Source: Flabesymbios commensalis (taxonomy: Eukaryota > Annelida > Polychaeta > Terebellida > Flabelligeridae). From it: DNA of 64,000 nucleotides. The notes beneath the pieces were generated by a model. That model had not been told where the DNA came from. It ran no database searches and saw only the letters and a program-made list of their open reading frames with translations. The stretch's first letter is position 1, and each line of letters begins with the position of its first letter. Positions 12,290-23,864 of the stretch are shown piece after piece. Both the position numbers and the translations under genes were made by a program. The stretch covers positions 79,982,919 through 80,046,918 of the forward strand of contig OZ024908.1 of the NCBI GenBank assembly GCA_964017125.1, read 5' to 3'.

Positions 12290-13270
12290 TTAAGATATCA
12301 GTATACTGCTAACGTTCCAGTCTTCAGTGACATTGATGGCAGTAGTCCGAGAGAGAAGGCTTACATTTTATAATTTTATAATATTGCCTATGTGTTCTAA
12401 ATCGATTTTTTAAATAATAAAAGCTTGAATTAAAAGACACACCTGTCAAGTAATGGTTGTTATTTGTTACCAATGTTTTGCCCCGATCTCTTTTGTGGTC
12501 GCTATGTTTGACGACATACCGTCACTCCCCTCCCCTTCTGTTCCCACATATTTGTGTACTTTCTGTACACAGATCTTCTGTTATTTAAATGAAGACATTT
12601 TAATTTCTAAAATTTATCATAACATAAGATGACTTATCTGCTATATTAGCAGTTATTTTCCTTCCAAAAATAAATAATGCAGAAATATTGTCATAACTGT
12701 CAAACATAGAAAAACATTTTTTTTACTCGGAGGCTAAAGTGGTGAAATTATCACTTGTTTTATATGATGATACACTTGCCAAAGCGTAGTTCCAACTCTA
12801 GTTAAAAGGGGACACCACCGCACAATGTATTACACACATTTGTATGGTAAAATCCGCAAGTCGATCATCTTATTGTACATGGTCTTTGATGTCATGCATT
12901 GATTTAACCCTTTCGTCACCGAGATTTGATGACGGAGGAGGACATCGGATTGACAGAACATAGAAGCAAAAAAAAAGGCAGATCCGTTCCTGTCAAAACC
13001 ATGACGGATGTAGAAGATGACGGAACATCGGAGGACGGATCACCGAGGCCTGTCTGTATCTGAACAACCATTAGACATGTGAGTGAGTGTATATTATGTA
13101 TTGTACTCAGCTTTCCCATCGCGATTGATATTTTTTCTTATAGCTTTAAATTTTAAACAATAAATATAAGTATGACAGGTTAGAAAAGCTTAATTAGATT
13201 ATACAAGTACCTTTTCATTTGAATTTGTAAATCATACTGGTAGGGCCTACGCAAGCTGTATTGACCTAAT
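12290..13270. other. Intergenic, no gene seen
   Basis: No coding signal. At 12903 a TTAACCCTTTCGTCACC block looks like one end of another TTAA-type element (the partner end is not evident). It is followed by a purine-rich, GACGGA-rich stretch at 12930-13050. Confidence 0.5.
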
Positions 13271-13449
13271 CAGGTAATATATTTATAACTCAAAATAAAG
13301 TGAACAAGGCTTACGTCTATTTTTCAGCCTTTATTTCTTCAGAAACATGGTGAATATACCAGGTAATATATTTATAACTTCAAAATAAAATGAACAAGGC
13401 TTACGTCTATTTTTCAGCCTTTATTTCTTCAGAAACATGGTGAATATAG
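13271..13449. repeat. 89/90-base tandem duplication
   Basis: Two direct, adjacent copies starting CAGGTAATATATTTATAACT and ending ATGGTGAATATA, differing at only a few positions. It looks recent and contains nothing recognisable as coding. Confidence 0.85.
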
Positions 13450-13488
13450 AAAGTTTTATTATATTCTAATTTTTAATTGCAAAGACAT

Positions 13489-13850
13489 TGGGTGGGGCGA
13501 GTTGGTATAAATTTGGGGCAAGTTGGTATGATGTGGGCGAGTTGGTTGGGGCGAGTTCGCATATATGTGGGGCGAGTTGGTATAAATGTGGGGCAAGTTG
13601 GTTGGGGTGAACGGGCATAAATATAAGTGGCGAGTTAATTGGAGCGAGTTGGTTTTGGGGCGAATTGACCGGCACCCATAAACCCATACCAAATTTTCCC
13701 ACTTCTATTACCAGCACGCCCCAACTCGCCCCGTGTTTTTGATCAACTCGCCCCACTTCTCTGCCCAACTTGCCCCAAGTTTTCCACTTGTCTTACCAAC
13801 TCGCCCCACGTTTTACCAACTCACCCCACTTCTCGGTACAGGTAGGCTGG
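13489..13850. repeat. Inverted array of GGGGCGAGTTGG units
   Basis: From 13489 to about 13675 degenerate GGGGCGAGTTGGT units read forward. From about 13720 to 13850 the same motif reads as its complement, ACCAACTCGCCCCA. The array therefore switches orientation near 13690-13720 and could fold on itself. Open frames across it rich in Asn, Ser, Pro and Leu are by-products of the repeat. Confidence 0.8.
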
Positions 13851-15340
13851 GCCTATGACTACTCCTGCTAATTGGCCCCACTTTTCTTAGGATCTTACCA
13901 CACTTATGAATTATAATTATGTACTTAATAATACATATTATTGATTTAATCAGCCGACAATATATGTCGCCACGCGAAAAGGACAGTGGGGTCAGCATTT
14001 TCAGAATTGTTTTCTTTGTCTATTTGATAGCTATGTCCTTCCTGTCACACTGAAATACTATTTGGAAAATCTTCATCATTTTTTTATTTAAGATATTTCT
14101 AATATTTTAAATTTTGTTATGTAATAATTAATATTAAATTTTAAATGACGTCTTTAATAAGCCGCCGGGATGTACCTTCTCACATTGCGGGTCACATATT
14201 TTTTCAGTTATATTTGAAATACTATTTGAAAAATCTTTATAACTTTTATCCCATTGTTTTTAAATTGGATTATGATAGTAATTGTCGTATCGTGTGTTTG
14301 TTCACGGGTAGAAGCTAGTTTCAAGCCAAATAAAATCCCTTTGAAATTGGTAAAATAGATTGTTAAATATGCTCAGTTAATCAGATAATTGAATTTCGGA
14401 TATGTCAATCTCTCATATAAAGGTATATTTTTCCTCATTTGAAGCTGGATATTGCGTTAGAAATTCCAGTTTCAAATGAATGAAAAATACAATCGAAACA
14501 ATTCAGCAGCAACCATGCAGTTGAGCCCAACCAGCGTCATTTGAACAGCTTAGAGGTAATGTGATCCAAGTCCGCATTTTTTAATTTTACTATAGAATGC
14601 TTCAATGTTGAAATCATTTGACAACGTTGGATATTCCGTTTTTACCCGAAGGGGTATTGTCTCCCCCTTCATACCCCAGCGCCAGCCACACGCCGTCAGG
14701 TTTGGCTACTGCACCAGAATGGCCCAACAGATTGGATTTATAATCTATACAAACATTCAAAGTCAAGGTCATGGTCAAGGTCAGAGATTTAAACAAAAAT
14801 TCTAGTTATGAGATAACTTGAAAAAAAAACAACAATTATTGGATCTCTGTATTTTTTTATATACCCACGAGTATGGAGATGACCTGATTAGATTTTCAGC
14901 TTTCCACAGATAACCAAAGTGGACGCCAGCTGGTGACTTATATTATATTAGGAACATTTTACTTTTGAAAAATAAGTTGTTTCCAATCTCATAGGTCGAA
15001 ATCAATATTAATTAATAAAAAAGGCCATAAATCAAAAAGCAATGCAATAATATCACATGCTATAACTGGAATTAGGCTGATTCATGAATATTTACATTTA
15101 AAATGACCTTCTTTTAATCGTCAACATGGGCTGGTTATCCTAGATTATTGATCAAAACAATCAGGCTTATAACCAGGAAAGCGAAAACTACATACAAACA
15201 ATCAATGACATAAGCATCCTAACGCTGATAAAAACAATAATGTAATAAGAAAACAACAAAAATGATCACTTTCTGTGACTGATTCATGGACATTTACACT
15301 TGAAAAATCATTATTTTACTCTGTCATAAAAGCTGCTTGT
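13851..15340. other. Intergenic, decayed repeats only
   Basis: No gene is recognisable. At 14436-14492 a hairpin of the style seen in the TTAA MITEs is present (CATTTGAAGCTGG and CCAGTTTCAAATG around ATATTGCGTTAGAAATT). A pair of diverged GATTCATGAATATTTACA/GATTCATGGACATTTACA blocks at about 15080 and 15281 hints at an old local duplication. Confidence 0.5.
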
Positions 15341-16040
15341 AATCTTGACAAATCAACATTTTTATCAAGCAAATTATAAGTTCAGGACCATCCTACCCCA
15401 GCTCTGCTGCACTTGCAGTTACCTGTGCATTATTTCGCACAGCCACAATGCAGAAGAAGTGAGCATGCCTTGCTGCTGTCACCAAGGTTTGTCCAGAGAG
15501 GCAACCAACGACTGTTGTCCAAGTGCCACACACAATCTGGAAGTCTGGAATATATCCGGGTGGACGTACGTTGCCTGATTTCAGAAAAAGCTGCCCTGTA
15601 GTATTGCCCTACGGGTGTGTTGACCGTGATCAGAGAGCCTGTGTTAATGGTAAGGTTTCTTCTCACTTGTGAAAAGTCGAAGCCTCGCCTCATTGTGGCA
15701 TCCAAGACTTTGACTATGCATCCATGTAAGATATTATGAGATGGTTGTGAATTGAGATACATGGTACATGCAAACCATTGCTTAGATATTCAACTGGTTG
15801 AATCACTGCGTATGCTTCAGGAAGTTGAGGTACAAAAGTGTCTGTGAAATCTAGCTGGATATGGGGCCGTTGGGGCCGTCTTTTGTTTTCGCAAGATAGG
15901 TGGTTCGTCACACTGATAGCTGTGACATGAAACGCATTCTGTGTAAAGTTATCTCGGTTATTGTTATCAAGGTTCTCTACATAAACATGACTAAAGGTCA
16001 CAAATACACCACAGCATATATTTGTGGGTAGCACAAGTTC

Positions 16041-17941
16041 CAGAGTTGGGGTCAATTCCGGAATTGAATGGGAATTGAGCTCAATTCCTGACTCAATTCC
16101 AGGAATTGGACTAGGAATTGGAATTGAAAAAAAATGAATTGGAATTGAATTGGAATTGACAAAAAATGCCCGGAATTGATAAAGGAATTGACTTTTTCTA
16201 TCCATGTTTATTTTTTAAGCGCTATTAAACGCATGAGTGATCATCACTTTTGTGATTGCAGTAGAATTTTACTTGATCTATGTCGATTGTTATGTGTATT
16301 ATAATAATAATAATAAACTGATAATAAAAGGTTTATTCAAGTTGTGTTAAAATACTCATTTATATGACTAATGGCCATCAAGGTAAAATAAGACTGTGAT
16401 GTGTAATCCAAATAATAGTTGTAACAAGATTGCTCCTGCGAAGTTGGAGCAATTCAATCTAACTACCACAGATAGGTGTGTGCGTATATACTTGTTATTT
16501 GTTACTTGTTGCTACTATACACCCTTGATTTACTCTCGCGGACTGGTTTAACCAGCCGGTAACAGTTTTGCCGAGAAGTGCGACTCATGACAACTCAACT
16601 AGTGTCAGCACCTACTGTATATGGTGTTAGAGAATCACCATCGAGTGGCTGAATTATCATCAAAATGAGACGCCGAGCCGGCGTTGGTTTAATCTTGGGC
16701 CGTCATCGGAAACGTCGGGCCAACATTATATCAACATTGGGTCGATGTTTCGTGTTTGCTGGCTTAAAGTTCTGGAAATAATTGTACTATTATTTTATTA
16801 ATGTTTTCCTTATATATTCGCGCAAGCATGATCACTGTTTAACTAACACTTTTGTGTCACTTAACAGCATTTTTTAACATTTGTATTTAAAAAGTAATGC
16901 TTGTCTCATGGGCATAATTTTAGTTCTCGTATTTGTTATATTTTTGTCATTTGGACGTCTACAGTTTATAAAACAATCACGAGTCATGATTAGGCTTAGA
17001 TGAATAAATGGCTTAGAACATAACTATCGCTTGTCCTTCGAGTTGGTAGAACAAAAGAAATATCGGGACCTTGAAACGAATGCGTTTCCAATAGATGTTG
17101 AGCCAATGCTGATTTATTATTGGGAAAGCGCTGAAGACAGTGGAGTAACATTAAGGCAACATTGGGTTAACATCCAGTGTTAGTAGGAAGGAAGTTATGC
17201 AGTGTAGCCAAGCGCTCTAATTGACCCTTTGATTACTTCGCTAATATGCCTTTTGTGCCCTAGAGGTTATCCTGATATATTTTCTTATGGTATATTTATT
17301 CGCCACACGCTAGAATTAGATATTAAAAAATAATATAATCGGAAGATAAATAATGTGAATAATTGCATTAATTGAAATACAACAATAGATCATACGCTGC
17401 TTTATTTTTAATACGAGTTTATTTGAGTGAGGTGTGGGTCGACACGCCGTAGCCTCCACAGGGTCAGACTTATCAGAGTTTCAAGTAGCACGGCTTGTCG
17501 CGAGACATTGTGTTAATTACACTGCCGTGTTGATGGCAATTGTGGAGTAACAGTTAGTCTATAGAAATAACGCGCTCGCATCCGCGTCCACACGAGTACA
17601 ACTCCGTCATCAGGTATTGAAGATGTACTCCACCCTACTAATATTAAAGTTTAGTAAGTGTAACATGTTTAAATATGTTTATAAGATGATAAATGAAATG
17701 TATTTTATTTTATATCAGGTGTTATTATTTTATTTTATATCAAGTTGTTATACAGCTGTTCTATGTGTATCAAAAGTCTCATTCATAGGTGGAATTGATA
17801 AGGAATTGACTTTTTAGGAATTGGAATTGAATTGGAATTGACTTTTCTCAAAACTAAAGGAATTGGAATTGACTCAGGAATTGATAGAAAGGAATTGGAA
17901 TGGAATATGGAATTGATAAAAAGGAATTGACCCCAACTCTG
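16041..17941. mobile_element. hAT-like element, 1.9 kb, non-autonomous
   Basis: The terminal inverted repeats are CAGAGTTGGGGTCAATTCC on the left and its exact complement on the right. CAGAG ends fit hAT. The flanks AGCACAAG (16030-16037) and AGCACAAC (17942-17949) match at 7 of 8 bases as target duplications, with three extra bases before the left end. Both subterminal regions (16057-16200 and 17790-17935) are arrays of GGAATTG/GAATTGGAATTGA in opposite orientation. The interior shows no transposase. The element splits the CXC-family pseudogene. Confidence 0.75.
16667..16762. mobile_element. Mini-MITE nested in the hAT-like element
   Basis: GAGACGCCGAGCCGGCGTTGG on the left and CAACATTGGGTCGATGTTTC, then GTGTTTGCTGG, on the right. 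It lies inside 16041-17941, so it is either younger than that element or was carried with it. Confidence 0.55.
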
Positions 17942-19080
17942 AGCACAACTCCATCCTGGATAAACCATTTTACACGATAGTGAGATACAGTAACACCAAA
18001 GGCATTTACATTGTTGATGACTTTCTTCTGCAGCTTGGTGGCCTGGTGCAAAGGGGTCTCATGTTTCTCATCATGACGGATGTTTGCAGACTTTGATGCA
18101 TGATGTGTACCACCGCGTGTATTATAAATAATATCTTGCTCTGCGTTGTAGCTCTGTCTGTAACTCGTCGTTGAGGCACCCTAGAGTATGGTGGTGATGT
18201 CGCTTCGCAATTGTTCAGGGATTGAATGAGTTAGAGAATCGGATGTAAAAGAGACATCATTGTCCGAGTAGTGTCTGCTGCACGCATCAAGAACAACGCG
18301 TATTATCTTAATCTAACTGCAACCTCTGGACTTCAGCAAGCAGGTGTCCAACATCTGGTTGTTAGAGATAGAGCCTCCCTTGCCCTGGGAGAAATCCCTG
18401 TTCTATGTCAATGTCACAACGGTGATAGTTTGAAGACTGAGTCAGACGCCTCAATTAAAGCAACAACTAGTGCAATAGCAACTGACGTGAAGGTGAGGAC
18501 AGAAGGACCCGCATATACTCTGCGATCTTCAGCACGAACTAGGTCTCTCAAGTGCAAATAACATTGTAGATGATGATAAGTGTCACAAGCGTGGGCATCA
18601 GCTGCTTGGGAAATCATTTTGCCGAGAAACTAAAAGTTGTTAATATTTCTCTCAGCCCATGCTTTTACGTTTGTGTCTATATGATATGTTTCGATTTCAA
18701 GTAGATTCTGTCTGTCCTGTCCATCACATAATATGCCACAAGGATACTTCTGTAGAGCAGATACTGTAGAACTGACGTATTCTTTTATGTGGGTTTTGGG
18801 CCAGCAGAATCCTTTTCTTTCAGTGAAGCTATTCATCAGAGAGTCTCTACAGTATGTTCTATACACTTTATGATATTTAGCATTGTGTGTTTGAATTGTC
18901 TTTGCAATACTCCGACCTTCATCAAGTTGAGTCCATAACACCTTTCACCCAAATCTCTCCCCATAATCTTCCTCAAATGAAGCAAGGTCGTTCATCCTTT
19001 TCGCCTTGGCAGAGGTAACATAGCTCCTAGTTGATAACAGCCATTCTTGCTGCAAGTAGTCATTATTCTACATGCAATCT

Positions 19081-20408
19081 ACTCTATAACAACACCAGTA
19101 CATTACAACAAATATAACTATACTATAAATTGGCGCAAAAATAGACAGCAGAGAGATAAATTATGAATATAAGAAGCTGTTTCATGTTCACAATCTTGAA
19201 TCGTAACTGTTGTAATTTATACAGTTGCATCGTAACCATAAGAGAGCTAAATGTATCAAATCAAAGACTCTGGAAGTAGTTTGTTTACTTGTTATTATGT
19301 TACGTTTGGCTTGCTGATAATGATAAATTTGTATGCCCACTATCTTGGATTTTATGATATGGTGAAGGTTGCTGATAAATAGGGATCATATTTGAAATCA
19401 ATTAAGTCTTTTTGATGGCATGCATGTGACTTTTTTGACTAGTAATAGGATAATCGAACTGGCTTGTATTTTTGAGTAATTTGGAGTCCCAATCAATTTT
19501 ACTGTTGAATTAGCATCAAATTTGAAATCAGAGGTTTCAAAAACCAAAGAAAAAGTTTTTATTTTATCAGGCTATGTAGCGATAAAAAAATGTTTCTGAG
19601 TGGCAGCCATCTGGGATTTTCCATTATAGTGATGTAAGTCGATGGTACTGCCAAGCGGGTAACTGATTTGGAATCACTTTCTGTAAAAATAAAAATAGAA
19701 TTTGTTTTTATAATAGTAATTCTGTGACTTAGGTTGGCTAGTAATTAGATAATTATTATGAGATGGCGGTCATTTTGAGTTGTCAAATACGGCGACCCCT
19801 TTGGCTCCCGGCAGGTTTAAAGTCAGCAGGTCCAAAACTATACATGTGCAAATTTTCATGTTTGTAGTCAAATGTGCACAATTCCACCCTAAATCCCCCC
19901 TAACTGACCCGACCATATACCGAAGTTATGGGAAGTTATACATATTATTAGTGTTTCTGATTCGTTTCTACTAGCAGATATATTGATGTCGTGAAACCGA
20001 TTTCTTACAATTTTTATTTCATTTTATTTTATAAATAGATATAGAATTACTTATGAAATTGTTTTATAATTGTCACAAACTAGTGTTACAACTGCCTAGT
20101 GTCTTATAATCTTGCTCCAGGAATATTTTTGTGATGGTTGACATTGCATAATATAGATGTTTTATAACATTTCAGCTGTCATTTCCCATATAATTATTAG
20201 CTTTTCCTTTTTATTTATAGGGGCCTGTATGGTCATCGATGTAGGTCCACTTAAGCTCAGACTCCGACTCCGAACAATTTATTTGTCACACAACAAAGAC
20301 AAACATACATATGTAACCAAATAAGCTAAGAAAAATACATTATTATGTTGTGAGAATCGTCGTAATAGAGCCACACTGCCCTGAAAAGCCAAAAGGCAGT
20401 ATCCGCTC
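19081..20408. other. Intergenic, no gene seen
   Basis: No convincing ORF. Loosely repeated phrases (GACTAGTAATAGGATAAT near 19437 and GGCTAGTAATTAGATAAT near 19736, and several CATCTTGGATTTTATGATA-like blocks) suggest an old tandem repeat of a few hundred bases, too worn to delimit. Confidence 0.45.
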
Positions 20409-20895
20409 TTATGGCATAAATGCAGCAAGAGTGCACTGGTTTGACATAATTCAACAAGAGTGCACTGGTTTGACATAGATGCAGCAAGTGTGCACTGGTT
20501 TGGCATAAATGCAACAAGAGTGCACTGGTTTGACATAAATTCAACAAGAGTGCACTAGTTTGGTGTAAATGCAACAAGAGTGCACTGGTTTGGCATAAAT
20601 TCAACAAGAGTGCACTGGTTTGATATAAATGCAACAAGAGTGCACTGGTTTGGCATAAATGCAACAAGAGTGCACTGGTTTGGCATAAATACAACAAGAG
20701 TGCACTGGATTGACATAAATGCAACAAGAGTGCACTGGTTTGACATAAATGCAACAAGAGTGCTCTGGTTTGACATAAATGCAGCACGAGTGCACTGATT
20801 TGACATAGATTCAACAGGGGTGCATTGGTTTGACATAAATGCGGCAAGGGTGCACTGGATTGACATAAGTGTGACAATGGGGCACTGGTTTGATA
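20409..20895. repeat. 30-base minisatellite, about 16 units
   Basis: The unit is roughly ATAAATGCAACAAGAGTGCA followed by CTGGTTTGAC, head to tail. Variants alternate (TTTGGCATAAAT and TTTGACATAAAT). Because the unit is a multiple of three and lacks stops in most frames, several frames on both strands stay open for 60-190 codons (ten-residue repeats). This is not protein-coding evidence. Confidence 0.95.
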
Positions 20896-20937
20896 AATAA
20901 CATAAAACACCTGGCTATTGTGGTAAGTGTACTTCCC

Positions 20938-21028
20938 CAGCTAGCATTAAACCAATGTAGGGTCAATGCTGGGCCAGCGTCGCAGACGGTGGCCCATTAT
21001 TAACCCAACATTGCTAGGACGTTTCGTG
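20938..21028. mobile_element. Mini-MITE directly after the 30-base array
   Basis: Begins CAGCTAGCATTAAACCAATG, centre GGGCCAGCGTCGCAGACGGTG, ends AACATTGCTAGGACGTTTCG. The central GGCCAGCGTCGCAGACGG segment is the family hallmark. Confidence 0.6.
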
Positions 21029-21069
21029 GACCCGGTTATCGCTGGTGTCGGGAGTGAAAGAATTCTTAC

Positions 21070-21285
21070 AAAAATGTTTCTTCCCCATCAACTCGTAAAA
21101 CTCAGTATTATGGGGAGCCTCTGTGACCGAGAAGTACAATGCTCGAATTTCGAATCCTGTGTCCGGAAAGCAGTGTCATCTCATTTATCTCACCACCCAC
21201 AGGAGGTTCTCCTGGTCCAGTTTAGCCTATATGTGTACAAAAGTGGCCTAAAACCCCCTTCATTCCATTCATTTCATTTTGGTAT
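21070..21285 (+). mobile_element. tRNA-like SINE, short form with ATTC-type tail
   Basis: Contains AAAATGTTTCTTCCCC, a box-A-like TGACCGAGAAG, a box-B-like TTTCGAATCC, CAGGAGGTTCTCCTGGTCCA and a CATTCCATTCATTTCATT end. It matches the second half of the dimeric SINE at 41000-41320 and lacks the first tRNA-like module. Confidence 0.65.
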
Positions 21286-21349
21286 CGGGTGATTTGCAAT
21301 AATTGCAAATTACCTGACACCAATTATATTGTTTTTGTCTTTAAAATAA

Positions 21350-21560
21350 TAATAATGGTGAGTTCTCATATAGCGCACATACAGCATGTGAAGCATGTGA
21401 GGGTAAAGTGTCTTGCCCATGGACACAACATCGAAATAATGTCCGAATATTGAGAGGAGAGAAACATGATATTTCGCTGAGAAACCTGCACCTGCACAGC
21501 AGGCAGCGACATTGGCAAAGCTCCGCGCTCTAGCCATTGCGCCTCTCTGTGCGATTGTTT
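21350..21560 (-). repeat. SINE-like fragment with GGGCAAGACACT core
   Basis: The minus strand reads TGTCCATGGGCAAGACACTT, and on the plus strand GAGAAACATGATATTTCGCTG and a box-B-like block lie nearby. The same segments recur at 32265-32410. The phrase is common in animal SINE bodies. I cannot name the family. Confidence 0.5.
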
Positions 21561-21866
21561 ATGTGCTTACATTCCTGTCACCTCTACTGAACGCTATAGT
21601 CGCTAGAATAAAAAAATAAAGGGTTAATAAAACTTCAGAAATAACATTACAATCGACGTTAGGGCTGAAAATGCAAATGCAAATTCATATATTTATGCGT
21701 GAAGTAGGCCTACATTTTACACAACTTACAGTATAGTAATATAAGTAATGTAAGGGCGACCCACAAAAGGCTTTTTGATAAACCGCATCCGTGCAAGCCG
21801 TGTGAGGGTTAGCGAACCCTCCAAGTAGTTTGGAAAAGGTTTGATCCGGATTCTGGGCTTCCTTAA

Positions 21867-22110
21867 CCCTTTGAGCCCTCACGATGCATTAAAGCATCAT
21901 TTCACATCTCTGAAAACAGACTTAATTTTCCTAAAACTAAGTGTTTTAGAATGAAAATTTCCATAAAACTAGTTTACCAATACATGGCAATTTTCTTCAA
22001 TTTCCCACCCACTTCAAGTCATCTTCATCCACTACAAGCCGAGAATTGCGACAGCAATTCGCGGCTTGTAGTGGATGAAGATGACAATGGTAAATTCAGG
22101 CCTGAAAGGG
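21867..22110. mobile_element. TTAA-type MITE with a different central hairpin
   Basis: Perfect TTAA on both sides (21863-21866 and 22111-22114), left end CCCTTTGAGCCC, right end GGCCTGAAAGGG. The core hairpin has arms CATCTTCATCCACTACAAGC and GCTTGTAGTGGATGAAGATG around an AATTGCGACAGCAATT centre, unlike the CACTTGAAGTTGTG core of its relatives. Length is 244 bases. Confidence 0.85.
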
Positions 22111-22230
22111 TTAATGCTGCGCCTAGTTTGGCGACATTGACCAAGCAGTGCTACCAATGGTGGGCATCATAGATCTAGATCTATGGTGGGCATATTGTGC
22201 TCTTATTTAGCCCAATATTGAACATACTCC

Positions 22231-22336
22231 CAGCAAGCAAGATACATTGACCCAATGTTGTTTCAAAGTTGGGCCATCGTCTGCGACGTTGGCCCAACAA
22301 TAAAACAACATTGGGTCACTGTGTCATGTTTCCTGG
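22231..22336. mobile_element. CAGCAAGCAA-ended mini-MITE
   Basis: Left end CAGCAAGCAAGATACATTGA, centre GGGCCATCGTCTGCGACGTTGG with CCAACAATAAAACAACATTGG following, right end CATGTTTCCTGG. Among the clearest members of the family. Confidence 0.75.
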
Positions 22337-23202
22337 GCTTTGTTTGCGAGGTAAATGAGATCGGTGGATATGAAGCTCTTAAATTTCTCAAATAACGCGT
22401 AGCGCCTTTTATACCGCGCAGGCTATCTTTACCATGGTCCAGAGGAGAGATGATTCTGTACAACAAACTGTCTTTGCCAGAAACGGCAATGAGCACAGGC
22501 AGACACAATCTCGTTAAATCTGCAGATTCTGTGGGGGCCAATTATTGTATCTCGTGTCCAGGATGCATGTGTAAAAATGGGGAATCATATTCTAAAACAT
22601 CCGAGCTTTCTAAATCCGAATTTTGATACCCACATGTCTCCAGACAGATTTCTATTTTCTTGTTGCAGAAAGAGGATTGATGTAAATAGGTTTCTACGAT
22701 GAATGATGAGGCTTTAAGCATAGACCATTTACATTTAGCCCTTGCAATGCTGAAATATTTGTGTATAGATCATGGAGACATCATCAGCCAAATTTTGGCG
22801 GATGCCTATTGTCATTTTGCGGCGCATCCGTCCGTCCGTCTCTCCGCCACTATTATGTGCACAAACGTGACATCAAGCCTAAATTCATGGATTGTATGTT
22901 TGCTATATTACTATAGTGTTAGTTCTTGTTCGAAAAGTCAAACAACTATACTGCTTACTTTTCAAGTAATCATTTACGTTGCTCATGACCTAATTTCCAC
23001 ATCGCGATATATCAGCATTTTTTTATTTATTTTAATTTTCTTATGATTTAGTGTAAAATTACGAATCCGTGTAGTAGGCCTAGGAATTTACACAAAATGC
23101 ATTAATAAGTTGATCAGTGATGATGTAGAAAGCAACATAAATATTGTGTAGGGTTTGTAATTTATTAATCACATATTCAACATGGTACAGAATACACAAT
23201 AT
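22337..23202. other. Intergenic, no gene seen
   Basis: No coding similarity. The 115-codon open frame at 22699-23046 has no domain or membrane pattern that I can defend. Confidence 0.5.
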
Positions 23203-23367
23203 CAGGGAATAATTGTTCTGGTGTAGCGGAGCAGTTTGCTACACAATTTTTGGCAAATGCTACACAATCATCTGTGGTGTAGCATTTTTTCACATGGAGA
23301 ATAGTAGTTTAGCACATGCAAGGCTGCTAAACTGCTACACAATTTTTCTGGGACAAATTATACCCTG
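23203..23367. mobile_element. 165-base short-TIR element
   Basis: Left end CAGGGAATAATTGTTC, right end GACAAATTATACCCTG (complement CAGGGTATAATTTGTC). AATAT occurs directly outside both ends. The interior repeats GCTACACAA and its relatives several times in both orientations. CAGGG ends recall hAT, but an 8-base duplication is not seen, so the superfamily is open. Confidence 0.6.
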
Positions 23368-23864
23368 AATATATAGATGAAGTTTTATACATTGGCTAAA
23401 AATGTGTGAAACGTTAATCCACTACATATATATAACTAATTAGGAGCAGAGTGACAACAATGCAACACAGCTGAAGTTTCTAGATATTTGAGATGTGGCA
23501 TCGAGATAAAATTTAAGATACAATGGTATGTTTTATCACATAACAAAATACATTCCCAATAGGCTTACGTTCGGCCTACACTATTTGATTATCCTACAAA
23601 AGAACTACTGTTTTTGAACACGTTTGCCATAATGACATAGGCCTACATATCTGCAGGAGCAGAGTTGTATAGGCCTACCCTCAAAATTTCGAGTAAATCA
23701 ATCAAACCTGGTGTAAAAGATTCGTTTCCAGTCTGTGACTCAGATATGCAATTAAGTGACGTAATTGGTGCAAAACCCATTTAGGACCCGCCTAAAGGGG
23801 GAGCTACTGTTTCATTTAAATCTCATTTTGAGTACTGAGATGACACTTGAAGTGTGGAAGCTTG

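Larger units (their letters stand above)
15345..19080 (-). pseudogene. Broken CXC-tailed protein of an invertebrate multi-copy family
   Basis: Read from right to left, minus-strand fragments follow the order of a large uncharacterised invertebrate family. First comes LDEGRSIAKTIQTHNAKYHK (about 18930-18870), then HIDTNVKAWAERNI (about 18670), then AADAHACDTYHHLQCYLHLR (about 18600-18540). HDEKHETPLHQATKLQKKV and VTVSHYRVKWFIQDGVV (18075-17950) come next. After the hAT insertion it continues with VFVTFSHVYVENLDNNNRDN (about 16005-15950). The tail is WHLDNSRWLPLWTNLGDSSK (about 15530), then LLHCGCAK and CTGNCKCSRAG (about 15445-15370), a CXC-like cysteine cluster. Frame changes and stops mark it as dead. 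The function of the family is not known to me. Its many copies in other genomes suggest mobile ancestry, but that is inference. Confidence 0.65.

Noticed and set aside
20326-20910. A 194-codon minus-strand frame with Leu/Cys-rich ten-residue repeats
   Set aside because: It is created by the 30-base minisatellite; several other frames on both strands are equally open and none shows codon-level constraint.
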